A stretch of DNA of 11,037 nucleotides, taken from the NCBI GenBank assembly GCA_958447445.1, contig CAUDAE010000061.1, positions 1-11,037 of the forward strand, in the 5' to 3' direction. The translations under genes were made by a program, and so were the position numbers. Each line of letters opens with the position of its first letter. Position 1 is the stretch's first letter. Source of the stretch: an uncultured Collinsella sp. GTDB lineage: Bacteria; Actinomycetota; Coriobacteriia; Coriobacteriales; Coriobacteriaceae. Below, piece by piece: positions 1 to 6,298 of the stretch. Under the pieces are notes generated by a model. That model saw nothing but the letters and a program-made list of their open reading frames with translations. It was not told where the DNA came from and made no database searches.

Positions 1-268
1 CCTTGATGGCGTTGTTGATGCGCGAAAGCTCCTGGAACACGATGCGGCCGGCACCGATGTTGAGGTGACCCACCTCGGAGTTACCCATCTGGCCATCGGG
101 AAGACCCACGTCCTCGCCCGAAGCGCCGAGCGTGGTGTGAGGATACTTCTCGTACAGGCTATCAAGGAAGGGCGTCTTGGCAGCGGCGACGGCGTTCTCG
201 CCATCAGCCGGAGCAAGGCCGCAACCATCCATGATGATCAGGAGTGCAGGAAGATGACGCTGTGCCAT
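1..268 (-). CDS. gpmI: 2,3-bisphosphoglycerate-independent phosphoglycerate mutase, N-terminal part (cut by window edge)
   Basis: Cofactor-independent phosphoglycerate mutase interconverts 3- and 2-phosphoglycerate in cytosolic lower glycolysis. Only the first 89 residues are visible; the family is usually about 510 residues. The N-terminus has the alkaline-phosphatase-superfamily metal motif LLIIMDGCG, with Asp14 as a metal ligand. Cys16 stands where many homologues have an aromatic residue (DGWG or DGFG). The signature GQMGNSEVGHLNIGAGR covers residues 59-75 and contains the catalytic Ser64. The ATG at 268-266 begins 5 bases after the tpiA stop, and a weak AGGA-type ribosome site overlaps that stop, so translation is probably coupled to tpiA. 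It looks like the next gene of the pgk-tpiA operon. Identification is firm, but whether the downstream part is intact cannot be seen. Confidence 0.95.
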   Translation of the reverse strand, partial: MAQRHLPALLIIMDGCGLAPADGENAVAAAKTPFLDSLYEKYPHTTLGASGEDVGLPDGQMGNSEVGHLNIGAGRIVFQELSRINNAIK

Positions 269-273
269 ATGTC

Positions 274-1041
274 CTACTCGCCTGCCTTGACGACCATAGA
301 GGCGAAGTCGGCAGCCTTGAGCGAAGCGCCGCCCACGAGGGCGCCGTCAACGTCGGGCTTGGCGACGAGCTCGGCGATGTTGCCGGGCTTGGCGGAACCG
401 CCGTACAGGACGCGGATGCCGTTGGCGAGCTCCTCGCCGAACATCTCCTTGAGGGTCTCACGGATAGCGCCGCAGACCTCCTGAGCGTCCTCGGCGGTAG
501 CGGTCTTGCCGGTGCCGATGGCCCAGATGGGCTCGTAGGCGACGACGACCTGCTTGGGGCAGGTGATCTCAAGACCAGCAAGGCCTGCCTTGACCTGGTT
601 CACAACGTGCTCGACATAGGTGCCAGCCTCGCGGACCTCGAGGGACTCGCCGCAGCAGAAGACGGGAACAAGACCGGCGGCAACGAGAGCCTTGGCCTTT
701 TTGTTCTGGTCCTCGTCAGTCTCGTGGAAGTAGTCGCGACGCTCGGAGTGACCGATGATGCAGTAGGTGCAGCCAGCGGACTTGAGCATGTCGCAAGAGG
801 ACTCACCGGTGAAGGCGCCCTTGGCCTCCCAGTACACGTTCTGTGCACCGAGGGCGATGGGGGCAGCCTGAATGCGGGCATGAATCGTGGTGATGTCGAT
901 GGTCGGAGGGCAGACGAGCACCTCGACGCCAGCCGGAACCTCGGGCAGAGCCTGGGCCAGCTCGTCGGCGAGCTTGGCAGCCTCGGCGACATCGTTGTTC
1001 ATCTTCCAGTTACCAGCGATAAGAAGGGTGCGATTAGGCAT
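274..1041 (-). CDS. tpiA: Triosephosphate isomerase
   Basis: Interconverts dihydroxyacetone phosphate and glyceraldehyde-3-phosphate in the cytosol. The 255-residue product has the usual TIM-barrel length. Visible catalytic residues are Lys13 in GNWKMN, His98 in IGHSERR (residues 96-102) and Glu170 in AYEPIWAIGTGKT, the last also forming the flexible loop 6. The phosphate-binding YGGS is at residues 213-216. The start is the ATG at 1041-1039, preceded by GGAGG about 9 bases upstream inside the end of pgk. A longer in-frame extension would lie wholly in pgk and lacks family similarity. The start overlaps the pgk stop by 8 bases (ATGCCTAA), which suggests translational coupling. The gene is followed 5 bases later by gpmI. 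Confidence 0.97.
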   Translation of the reverse strand: MPNRTLLIAGNWKMNNDVAEAAKLADELAQALPEVPAGVEVLVCPPTIDITTIHARIQAAPIALGAQNVYWEAKGAFTGESSCDMLKSAGCTYCIIGHSERRDYFHETDEDQNKKAKALVAAGLVPVFCCGESLEVREAGTYVEHVVNQVKAGLAGLEITCPKQVVVAYEPIWAIGTGKTATAEDAQEVCGAIRETLKEMFGEELANGIRVLYGGSAKPGNIAELVAKPDVDGALVGGASLKAADFASMVVKAGE

Positions 1042-2224
1042 CGAGAAGCGCCTCCACTCCGGGCAGGGCCTTACCCTCGACGAGCTCCATGGAAGCGCCA
1101 CCACCGGTGGAGATCCAGCTCATCTTGTCGGCCAGGTTGAACTTGTTGACGGCTGCGACAGAGTCGCCACCGCCGATGATCGAGGTGCAGTCAGCCTCGG
1201 CGACAGCCTCGGCGATAGCCTGGGTGCCGTGAGCAAAGTTGTCAAACTCAAAGACGCCCATGGGGCCGTTCCAGAACACGGTCTTGGCGCCCTTGACAGC
1301 CTCGGCATAGAGCTCCTCGGTCTTGGGACCGATGTCCATACCCTCACGATCGTCGGGGATAGCGTCGGAAGCAACAACCTCGGGGACAGCGTCCTCGCCA
1401 AAGTGATCGGCAACACGGTTGTCGATGGGGAGCAGGATCTTGACACCCTTCTCCTCGGCCTTCTTGAGCATCTCGCCGGCGCGCTCGACCCAGTCCTCTT
1501 CCTTGAGGGACTGACCAACGGACAGGCCCTGAGCCAGGAAGAAGGTGTAGGCCATGCCGCCACCGATGATCAGGGTGTCAGCGGAGTCGATGAGGTGATC
1601 GAGAACGCCGATCTTGGAGGAAACCTTGGAACCGCCGACGATGGCGACGAAGGGGCGCTCGGGCTCGGCGAAGATGCCGGTCAGCGTGTCGACCTCCTTC
1701 TCGAGCAAGAAGCCGGCGACGGCAGGCAGGTAAGCGGCGGGGCCCACGACGGAACCCTGGGCGCGGTGAGCGGTGCCGAAGGCATCGAGAACGAAGACGT
1801 CACCATAGGAAGCGAGCTTCTTGGCGATCTCGGGATCGTTCTTCTTCTCACGCTTGTCAAAACGGACGTTCTCGAGAACGAGGACCTTACCCGGCTCGAC
1901 GGCGGCGACAGCCTCAGCAGCCTTCTCGCCGTAGGTGTCGGCGACAAAGGCAACGTCGAGACCAGAGAGCTCAGCGAGCTTCTTGGCGACGGGCTCGAGG
2001 GACAGCTCGGGCTGGAAGCCGGTGCCCTCGGGACGGCCGAGGTGGCTCATGAGGATGACGCGAGCGTTGTGCTCAACGAGGTAGTTGATGGTGGGCAGGG
2101 CAGCCTTGATACGGGTGGTGTCGCCAACGACGCCATCCTTGATAGGCACGTTAAAGTCAACGCGGACGAGAACGCGCTTTCCGTCGACATCGATGTCGCG
2201 GACGGTCTTCTTGGTAAAGGCCAT
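1034..2224 (-). CDS. pgk: Phosphoglycerate kinase
   Basis: Transfers the acyl phosphate of 1,3-bisphosphoglycerate to ADP, the first ATP-forming step of glycolysis. The 396-residue protein is standard length for a bacterial monomeric PGK. The N-terminal domain carries RVDFNVP (residues 21-27) and SHLGRP (60-65) for 3-phosphoglycerate binding. The C-terminal nucleotide domain carries VGGSKVSSK (196-204), WNGPMGVFE (318-326), GGGDS (351-355) and STGGGAS (372-378). The ATG at 2224-2222 was chosen because MAFTKKTVRDID matches the family N-terminus; the 12-residue extension upstream is not family-like and reads into the leader. The ribosome site is modest (AAAGG, about 11 bases upstream). An intrinsic terminator separates pgk from gap, so pgk-tpiA-gpmI may be partly an independent transcription unit. 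The 3' end overlaps tpiA by 8 bases. Confidence 0.97.
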   Translation of the reverse strand: MAFTKKTVRDIDVDGKRVLVRVDFNVPIKDGVVGDTTRIKAALPTINYLVEHNARVILMSHLGRPEGTGFQPELSLEPVAKKLAELSGLDVAFVADTYGEKAAEAVAAVEPGKVLVLENVRFDKREKKNDPEIAKKLASYGDVFVLDAFGTAHRAQGSVVGPAAYLPAVAGFLLEKEVDTLTGIFAEPERPFVAIVGGSKVSSKIGVLDHLIDSADTLIIGGGMAYTFFLAQGLSVGQSLKEEDWVERAGEMLKKAEEKGVKILLPIDNRVADHFGEDAVPEVVASDAIPDDREGMDIGPKTEELYAEAVKGAKTVFWNGPMGVFEFDNFAHGTQAIAEAVAEADCTSIIGGGDSVAAVNKFNLADKMSWISTGGGASMELVEGKALPGVEALLDA

Positions 2225-2247
2225 GTTTGCTTCTACCTTTCGTACGT

Positions 2248-2270
2248 GTCTGCCTCCCATTACGGCAGAC
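2248..2270 (-). repeat. Perfect 7-bp inverted repeat in the pgk leader
   Basis: GTCTGCC (2248-2254) and GGCAGAC (2264-2270) are perfect inverted copies with a 9-base spacer. They lie between the gap terminator and the pgk ribosome site, about 24 bases upstream of the pgk ATG. No T-run follows on the minus strand, so this is not an intrinsic terminator. It could be a leader hairpin or a dyad operator; no regulator can be assigned. Confidence 0.5.
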
Positions 2271-2275
2271 GATTT

Positions 2276-2281
2276 CTTATA
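2276..2281 (-). promoter_or_regulatory. Candidate -10 box for pgk, overlapping the gap terminator U-tract
   Basis: The minus strand reads TATAAG (5 of 6 matches to TATAAT) immediately after the gap terminator stem, using part of its U-tract. The best -35-like hexamer upstream (CTTACA, in the terminator loop) has a spacer of about 20 bases, longer than optimal. The predicted start would give a leader of roughly 45 bases containing the GTCTGCC/GGCAGAC dyad. Evidence is weak, but no better promoter is visible in the gap-pgk interval. Confidence 0.25.
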
Positions 2282-2325
2282 AAAAGGGCGCGACCCTAGG
2301 GTGTAAGCCCTATAAGGCCGCGCCC
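2281..2325 (-). terminator. Rho-independent terminator downstream of gap
   Basis: On the minus strand a GC-rich stem is formed by GGGCGCGGCC and the facing GGGTCGCGCCC, with an inner CCCTA/TAGGG extension and a 6-base loop, followed directly by TTTTT (2285-2281). The arms on the plus strand are 2286-2301 and 2308-2325. The structure lies 39 bases beyond the gap stop codon and should end most gap transcripts, leaving pgk to its own promoter or to read-through. Confidence 0.85.
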
Positions 2326-2364
2326 TTCTTTAGACGCTCAACGAGCTATTCGCTAAAAGCTAAA

Positions 2365-3390
2365 TTAAGCAACGAACTTCTCGAAGTACTTGATGGTGCG
2401 GACCATCTGAGAGGTGTAGGAGTTCTCGTTGTCGTACCAAGAGGTGACCTGAACGAGGGTCTGGCCGTTGCCGAGGTCAGAGCACATGGTCTGAGTGGCG
2501 TCGAAGATGGAGCCGTGGGTCTCGCCGACGATGTCGCGGGAGACAATCTGGTCCTCATTGTAGGCGAAGGTCTCGGGGATGGTCTCGGCGTAGGCCTTCA
2601 TGGCAGCGTTGACCTCGTCGACGGTGACCTTCTTGTCAACGACGGCGTAGAGGTTGGTCAGCGAGCCGGTCGGCGTCGGGACGCGCTGGGCGGCACCGAT
2701 GAGCTTGCCGTTGAGCTCGGGGAGAACCAGGCCGATGGCCTTGGCAGCGCCCGTGGTGTTCGGGACGATGTTCTCGGAGCAGGCGCGGGAGCGACGGAAG
2801 TTGCCCTTGCGCTGCGGGCCGTCGAGCGGCATCTGGTCGCCGGTGAAGGCGTGGATGGTGGTCATGATGCCGGACACGATGGGAGCGAAGTCGTTCAGAC
2901 CCTTGGCCATCGGGGCGAGGCAGTTGGTGGTGCAGGAAGCAGCGGAGATGATGTTGTCCTCAGCGGTCAGCGTCTCATGGTTGACGTTGTACACGATGGT
3001 GGGCAGATCGCTGCCAGCCGGAGCGGAGATGACGACCTTCTTGGCGCCAGCGTTAATGTGGGCCTGAGCCTTAGCCTTGCTGGTGTAGAAGCCGGTGCAC
3101 TCGAGAACGACGTCGACGTCGAGGTCGCCCCAAGGCAGGTTGTTGGCGTCGGCCTCCTTGTAGATCTTGATCTCCTTGCCGTCAACGGTGATGGAATCCT
3201 CGCCAGCAACGACCTCGTGATCGCGAGCGTAGTTGCCCTGCGTGGAGTCGTACTTCAGCAGGTAAGCGAGCATATCGGGAGAGGTGAGGTCGTTGATAGC
3301 GACGATCTCGGAGCCCTCATGACCGAACATCTGACGGAAGGCCAGACGACCGATGCGACCGAAGCCGTTAATAGCAACCTTTACTGCCAT
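2365..3390 (-). CDS. gap: Glyceraldehyde-3-phosphate dehydrogenase, type I (NAD-type)
   Basis: Oxidises glyceraldehyde-3-phosphate to 1,3-bisphosphoglycerate with NAD+ and phosphate. The 341-residue length is typical. The Rossmann motif INGFGRIGR lies at residues 7-15, and Asp34 in INDL favours NAD over NADP. The catalytic Cys153 is in SAASCTTNCLAP (149-160), His180 in TTIHAFTGDQ, and the substrate loop is NTTGAAKAIG (211-220). The WYDNE motif (318-322) is near the C-terminus. The ATG at 3390-3388 is preceded by a strong AAAGGAG about 6 bases upstream. The open frame continues 34 codons further upstream but crosses AT-rich promoter-like DNA and is not protein-like there. The gene sits between whiA and pgk, has its own likely promoter and a strong terminator, and so may be transcribed singly as well. 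Confidence 0.98.
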   Translation of the reverse strand: MAVKVAINGFGRIGRLAFRQMFGHEGSEIVAINDLTSPDMLAYLLKYDSTQGNYARDHEVVAGEDSITVDGKEIKIYKEADANNLPWGDLDVDVVLECTGFYTSKAKAQAHINAGAKKVVISAPAGSDLPTIVYNVNHETLTAEDNIISAASCTTNCLAPMAKGLNDFAPIVSGIMTTIHAFTGDQMPLDGPQRKGNFRRSRACSENIVPNTTGAAKAIGLVLPELNGKLIGAAQRVPTPTGSLTNLYAVVDKKVTVDEVNAAMKAYAETIPETFAYNEDQIVSRDIVGETHGSIFDATQTMCSDLGNGQTLVQVTSWYDNENSYTSQMVRTIKYFEKFVA

Positions 3391-3462
3391 TGTGTCTCCT
3401 TTCGTAAGGCCCCCGCAAGCTACAGCGCCTGCCGTTGAGGCCCACAAACTAACCACTCGCCT

Positions 3463-3468
3463 AATATA
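3463..3468 (-). promoter_or_regulatory. Candidate -10 box of the gap promoter
   Basis: The minus strand carries TATATT in the AT-rich whiA-gap interval, preceded two bases upstream by a run of eight A residues. The -35 region at the right distance (TGAAAT, GAAATT) matches TTGACA poorly. A start near 3456 would give a gap leader of about 66 bases. The interval is clearly more AT-rich than its surroundings, which fits a promoter, but the hexamers are only fair. Confidence 0.4.
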
Positions 3469-3513
3469 CCTTTTTTTTGACTTGAATTTCACGAGAATGC
3501 TCGAAATTGAAAA

Positions 3514-3538
3514 GCAAATTTGCGTTAAAACGCTTTAA
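3514..3538. promoter_or_regulatory. Two adjacent palindromes upstream of the gap promoter (possible operator)
   Basis: GCAAATTTGC (3514-3523) is a perfect 10-base palindrome. It is followed by TTAAAACGCTTTAA (3525-3538), a near-perfect 14-base dyad centred on CG. Read on the minus strand, the second resembles the catabolite responsive element pattern WTGNAANCGNWNNCW with mismatches at the G and at the last C. Both lie about 45 to 75 bases upstream of the candidate -10 box. They could bind a LacI-type or other regulator of glycolysis; no cognate regulator is in the window. Confidence 0.35.
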
Positions 3539-3583
3539 AGAATAAAGTAGCAGCTAAATCCGTATATAAGTCGATACTTTAAA

Positions 3584-4513
3584 CTACTTGTTTGCTTCAA
3601 TGAGCTTTTCAAGCCTCAAAACACGATGGTAGAGGGCAGACTTCGACAAGGGAGGGTCAGCCATCTCCCCTAAATCACGCAGCGAAAGATCGGGATAGCG
3701 CTCGCGCAGGTCGCAAAAGACCGCCAAGGCATCCGGAAGCGTGTCGCGCAAACCCCGCTGTTCGAGCTCATCGATAAGCGCAAGCTGATGTTGGGCAGCA
3801 CCGGCGCTTCTGGTCTGGTTGGCGAGCTCGGCGTTCACGCGACGGTTTACGTCGTTCTTAACCAATTTGACCGCGCGCGCTTCCTCGATCTCGGCAACGC
3901 TGCGCTTGGCACCGACCAGCTTTAGGAGCTGCTCGATTTCCTCGGCGCTCTTAATGTACACGGCATATGACCCCCGCCGTGCATTAACACGAGCATGGAC
4001 CCCAATCTGCTCCAACAGATCGCAAAGTCCCTTGGCATATTGCTCGCCCTGCACAGCGATCTCCAAATGAAAATCGCCGCGTGGATCGGCCACGAAGCCG
4101 CCCGCGATGAGCGCGCCGCGGATATAGGCAAGTCTACAGCAAGGACGGGCAACGATATGTCGGGGTACGCCGGCGACAAGTCCTCCCCTACGGTCGAGGA
4201 TACCCAGCAGAACCAAGGCCTTATCCAGGTCTGGCTGATCAGGCAAGGTGATGAGGTAGTTTCGAACCTTATGCAAGACAGATTTGCGGACGGTGAACTC
4301 CGTTTTGAGCTTAAGGATACGATGCGTCAACGTGATCATCGTGCGCGCGACGGCGCCCGTCTCGGTCGCAACCGTCAAACGATACCGCCCAGAGCCGGTA
4401 AGCGAGAGCGTGCCGCTCACGCGCGTGAGGGCGGCAAGCGTCGACAAGTCGCAGTATTCACATTCGGGTTCGCAGCGCGCAAGCTCGTCGCGCACCTCAG
4501 CGGTAAACGACAT
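3584..4513 (-). CDS. whiA: WhiA, DNA-binding developmental/cell-division regulator
   Basis: WhiA is a conserved Gram-positive protein: a sporulation transcription factor in Streptomyces, and in non-sporulating bacteria linked to cell division and metabolism. The 309-residue length is normal. The N-terminal region (about 1-90) is followed by a LAGLIDADG-homing-endonuclease-like fold (about 125-200) with RLAYIRGALIAGGFVADP and GDFHLEI. A C-terminal helix-turn-helix domain (about 220-308) includes NDVNRRVNAELANQTRSAGA and LSLRDLGEMADPPLSKSALYH. Cysteines at 14, 18 and 21 and Cys125-Cys126 are visible; a CC pair at the latter position is common in the family. The ATG at 4513 is 6 bases after the rapZ stop, so the two genes are co-transcribed. 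No clear intrinsic terminator follows before the gap promoter. Confidence 0.96.
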   Translation of the reverse strand: MSFTAEVRDELARCEPECEYCDLSTLAALTRVSGTLSLTGSGRYRLTVATETGAVARTMITLTHRILKLKTEFTVRKSVLHKVRNYLITLPDQPDLDKALVLLGILDRRGGLVAGVPRHIVARPCCRLAYIRGALIAGGFVADPRGDFHLEIAVQGEQYAKGLCDLLEQIGVHARVNARRGSYAVYIKSAEEIEQLLKLVGAKRSVAEIEEARAVKLVKNDVNRRVNAELANQTRSAGAAQHQLALIDELEQRGLRDTLPDALAVFCDLRERYPDLSLRDLGEMADPPLSKSALYHRVLRLEKLIEANK

Positions 4514-4519
4514 GCAGGC

Positions 4520-5440
4520 CTATGCCTTCGTGTTGGCGCGCGACAGGTCGCGGTGGGAGATGCTCACATGATACTGAGCGCCTTCCAAATAACGTGCCGT
4601 GGCCTCGGCAATGGCAACGCTGCGGTGCTGGCCGCCCGTGCAGCCGATGGCGATAGAAAGCTGCGGCTTGCCCTCCGCGATATAGCCCGGCATCACCGTA
4701 TCGAGCAGCTGTGTCCAAGCCTTCCAAAACTCCTGCGTCTTGGGATGGTCCAGAACAAAATCGGAGACCTTTTTATCGAGACCGGTCATCGTGCGCATCT
4801 CGGGATCGTAGAACGGATTAGGCAGGAAGCGGACGTCGATCATAATGTCCGCCTCGACGGGCATGCCGTGCTTAAAGCCAAACGAGAACACATGGACGTC
4901 CATGAGCTGCTGGTCGGACAGCTCGGAAAATGCCATGCGTAGCTTGTTGCGCAGCGCAGAGGTGCGCAGACGGCTCGTGTCGATAATCATATCGGCTCGG
5001 TCGCGCACGCCCTGCAGCTGAAGGCGCTCGCGCTGAATGGCATCGGCCGTAGTCTCCCCCGGCTTGGCAATGGGATGACGGCGGCGATTTTCGCTGTAGC
5101 GACGAATCAGCACCTCGTCAGAAGCCTCCAGGAACACGATGTCGCAGCTCATCTCGCGCTCTTCGAGCGCGGCGACCGCATCGAGCAGCTCGTCAAACAG
5201 TCCCTGGCTACGCAAATCGCAGGTGACGGCGAGATGCCTGCCCACGCCCGTATTGATGCCGACGAGCTCGGCAAGCTGGGCGATGAGACGCGGAGGCAGG
5301 TTATCGATGCAAAAATAGCCCATGTCCTCGAACACGTGCATGGCCTGTGTGCGGCCCGATCCGGACATTCCGGTGATGATGACGATATCGGGGATGCGCT
5401 CCGAGCGCTCCGCCGCATCCATGGCATCTCCCTTTTGCAT
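4520..5440 (-). CDS. rapZ: RapZ/YvcJ-family nucleotide- and RNA-binding regulator
   Basis: In Escherichia coli RapZ senses glucosamine-6-phosphate and controls GlmS synthesis through small RNAs; in Gram-positive bacteria the homologue YvcJ is a P-loop NTPase. With this start the product has 306 residues. The P-loop is GMSGSGRT (24-31), with Arg30 where the Walker lysine normally is; actinobacterial homologues commonly have GAGRS, so the change is probably lineage-typical. YFCIDNLPP (42-50) follows. The C-terminal half has VFSFGFKHG with ADIMIDVRFLPNP (184-209) and GCTGGQHRSV (266-275). Two starts are possible: ATG at 5440 with GGGAGG 6 bases upstream (used here), and ATG at 5422 with AGGGAG 5 bases upstream (300 residues). 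The gene is directly followed by whiA; the usual intervening yvcK gene is absent here. Confidence 0.93.
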   Translation of the reverse strand: MQKGDAMDAAERSERIPDIVIITGMSGSGRTQAMHVFEDMGYFCIDNLPPRLIAQLAELVGINTGVGRHLAVTCDLRSQGLFDELLDAVAALEEREMSCDIVFLEASDEVLIRRYSENRRRHPIAKPGETTADAIQRERLQLQGVRDRADMIIDTSRLRTSALRNKLRMAFSELSDQQLMDVHVFSFGFKHGMPVEADIMIDVRFLPNPFYDPEMRTMTGLDKKVSDFVLDHPKTQEFWKAWTQLLDTVMPGYIAEGKPQLSIAIGCTGGQHRSVAIAEATARYLEGAQYHVSISHRDLSRANTKA

Positions 5441-5453
5441 GTGCTGCCTCCCG

Positions 5454-5490
5454 AAAACAAGCGCGGGACCCAGCAACCCGGATCCCGCGC
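5454..5490 (-). terminator. Terminator-like hairpin between nanE and rapZ
   Basis: GCGCGGGA (5461-5468) and TCCCGCGC (5483-5490) form a perfect 8-bp GC-rich stem with a 14-base loop, followed on the minus strand by TTGTTTT. It lies 51 bases past the nanE stop, so it can terminate the sialic-acid transcript. It also ends one base before the rapZ ribosome site (GGGAGG, 5452-5447), leaving no room for a promoter between hairpin and gene. It may therefore work as an attenuator in the rapZ leader or be a leaky terminator allowing read-through. Confidence 0.7.
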
Positions 5491-5508
5491 GGTCAATTGC
5501 CTATATTG

Positions 5509-5514
5509 AGTATA
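5509..5514 (-). promoter_or_regulatory. Weak candidate -10 box upstream of the rapZ hairpin
   Basis: TATACT (5 of 6 matches to TATAAT) lies on the minus strand between the nanE stop and the terminator-like hairpin. No good -35 hexamer is found 16 to 18 bases upstream; the nearest resemblance, AAGACA, has a spacer of about 23 bases. If used, the transcript would carry the hairpin in its leader. This is the only promoter-like element I find in the nanE-rapZ interval. Confidence 0.22.
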
Positions 5515-5541
5515 CCGCCCCGAGCGGATACGAGGCCTGTC

Positions 5542-6228
5542 TTACGCCTCAAGCGCAGCCTTGAACCAACTCGTAATACTCGTGGGGTGCGTGATGGCGG
5601 TGCCGACGACAACGGCCCAGGCGCCAGCATCGATCGCGGCGCGAGCCTCCTCGGGCGTGTGCACGCGGCCCTCGCAGATGATGGGAAGACCGGGGAATTC
5701 CTCGGTCGCCTGACGCAGGAGCGGCAGATCGGGGCCATCGGCCATGGTACAGTCGATGGCGGCGACACCGTGAGAAAGCGTGGTGGATACCAGGTCGAAG
5801 CCCATATTAACCGCACGGCGAATGTCCTCGATAGTGGCACAATCCGCCATCAGGAGCACACCCTCCTCGTGCAGCGGGCGGAAGGTATCCTCAACCGACT
5901 TGCCGTCGGGGCGCGGACGATCGGTGGCGTCGATCGCCACGATATCGGCACCGGCAGCAACGCAGGCGCGAGCGTGACGCAGCGTCGGCGTGATATAAAC
6001 GCCCTCGTGCCCATCCTTCCACAGGCCGATGACGGGAACCTCACAGCGACCCTTAATGGCGGCAATGTCGGCAAGGCCCTGGCAGCGAATGGCGGCGGCG
6101 CCGCCAAGCTCGCAAGCGCGAGACATTTGAGCCATGGTCTCGGGCGTACGAAGCGGCTCGCCCATATACGCCTGAACGCTCACGACGAGCTTGCCCTTCA
6201 GGGATTGAATCAAAGGATCGACGGTCAT
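5542..6228 (-). CDS. nanE: N-acetylmannosamine-6-phosphate 2-epimerase
   Basis: Converts ManNAc-6-phosphate to GlcNAc-6-phosphate, the step that links sialic-acid breakdown to amino-sugar metabolism. The 228-residue TIM-barrel length fits the family. The N-terminus LKGKLVVSVQAYMGEPLR is typical, with AAIRCQG at 45-51. PVIGLWKDGHEGVYITPT (65-82) holds the catalytic lysine (Lys71). IDATDRPRP is at 99-107, and ICEGRVHTPEEA (184-195) includes the conserved acid Glu186 and phosphate-loop region. VVVGTAITHP (206-215) completes the second phosphate motif. The ATG at 6228 has GAAAGG about 10 bases upstream. It follows the ROK kinase gene after a 70-base interval with a strong hairpin, and is the last gene of the sialic-acid block before rapZ. 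Confidence 0.95.
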   Translation of the reverse strand: MTVDPLIQSLKGKLVVSVQAYMGEPLRTPETMAQMSRACELGGAAAIRCQGLADIAAIKGRCEVPVIGLWKDGHEGVYITPTLRHARACVAAGADIVAIDATDRPRPDGKSVEDTFRPLHEEGVLLMADCATIEDIRRAVNMGFDLVSTTLSHGVAAIDCTMADGPDLPLLRQATEEFPGLPIICEGRVHTPEEARAAIDAGAWAVVVGTAITHPTSITSWFKAALEA

Positions 6229-6251
6229 AAGGCTGTAACCTTTCTCAGAAC

Positions 6252-6282
6252 AGCCTCCCGAGGCGTGTTGTCTCGGGAGGCT
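6252..6282. repeat. Perfect 11-bp stem-loop between the ROK kinase gene and nanE
   Basis: AGCCTCCCGAG (6252-6262) and CTCGGGAGGCT (6272-6282) are perfect inverted copies around a 9-base loop. The minus-strand continuation is GTTCTGAGA, so there is no U-tract and this is not a classical intrinsic terminator. It ends about 23 bases upstream of the nanE start. A role in mRNA stability, processing or partial polarity between the two cistrons is possible. Confidence 0.75.
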
Positions 6283-6298
6283 CCTACAGAAGATACGT

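Noticed and set aside
244..3438. Long open frames on the plus strand opposite tpiA, pgk and gap (for example 244-1140, 887-2299, 2227-3438)
   Set aside because: They are antisense to unmistakable glycolytic genes. Their composition, rich in Gly, Asp, Val and Leu, is what codon-biased genes give when read on the opposite strand, and they have no recognisable domains.
3391..3492. N-terminal extension of gap by 34 residues
   Set aside because: The extension crosses the AT-rich promoter region, includes a poly-A-derived lysine-rich stretch, and ignores the strong AAAGGAG before the family-matching MAVKVAINGFG start.
5441..5476. Longer rapZ reading from a TTG inside the terminator-like hairpin
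   Set aside because: The added 12 residues are encoded by the hairpin and ribosome site, and both downstream ATG codons have good ribosome sites.
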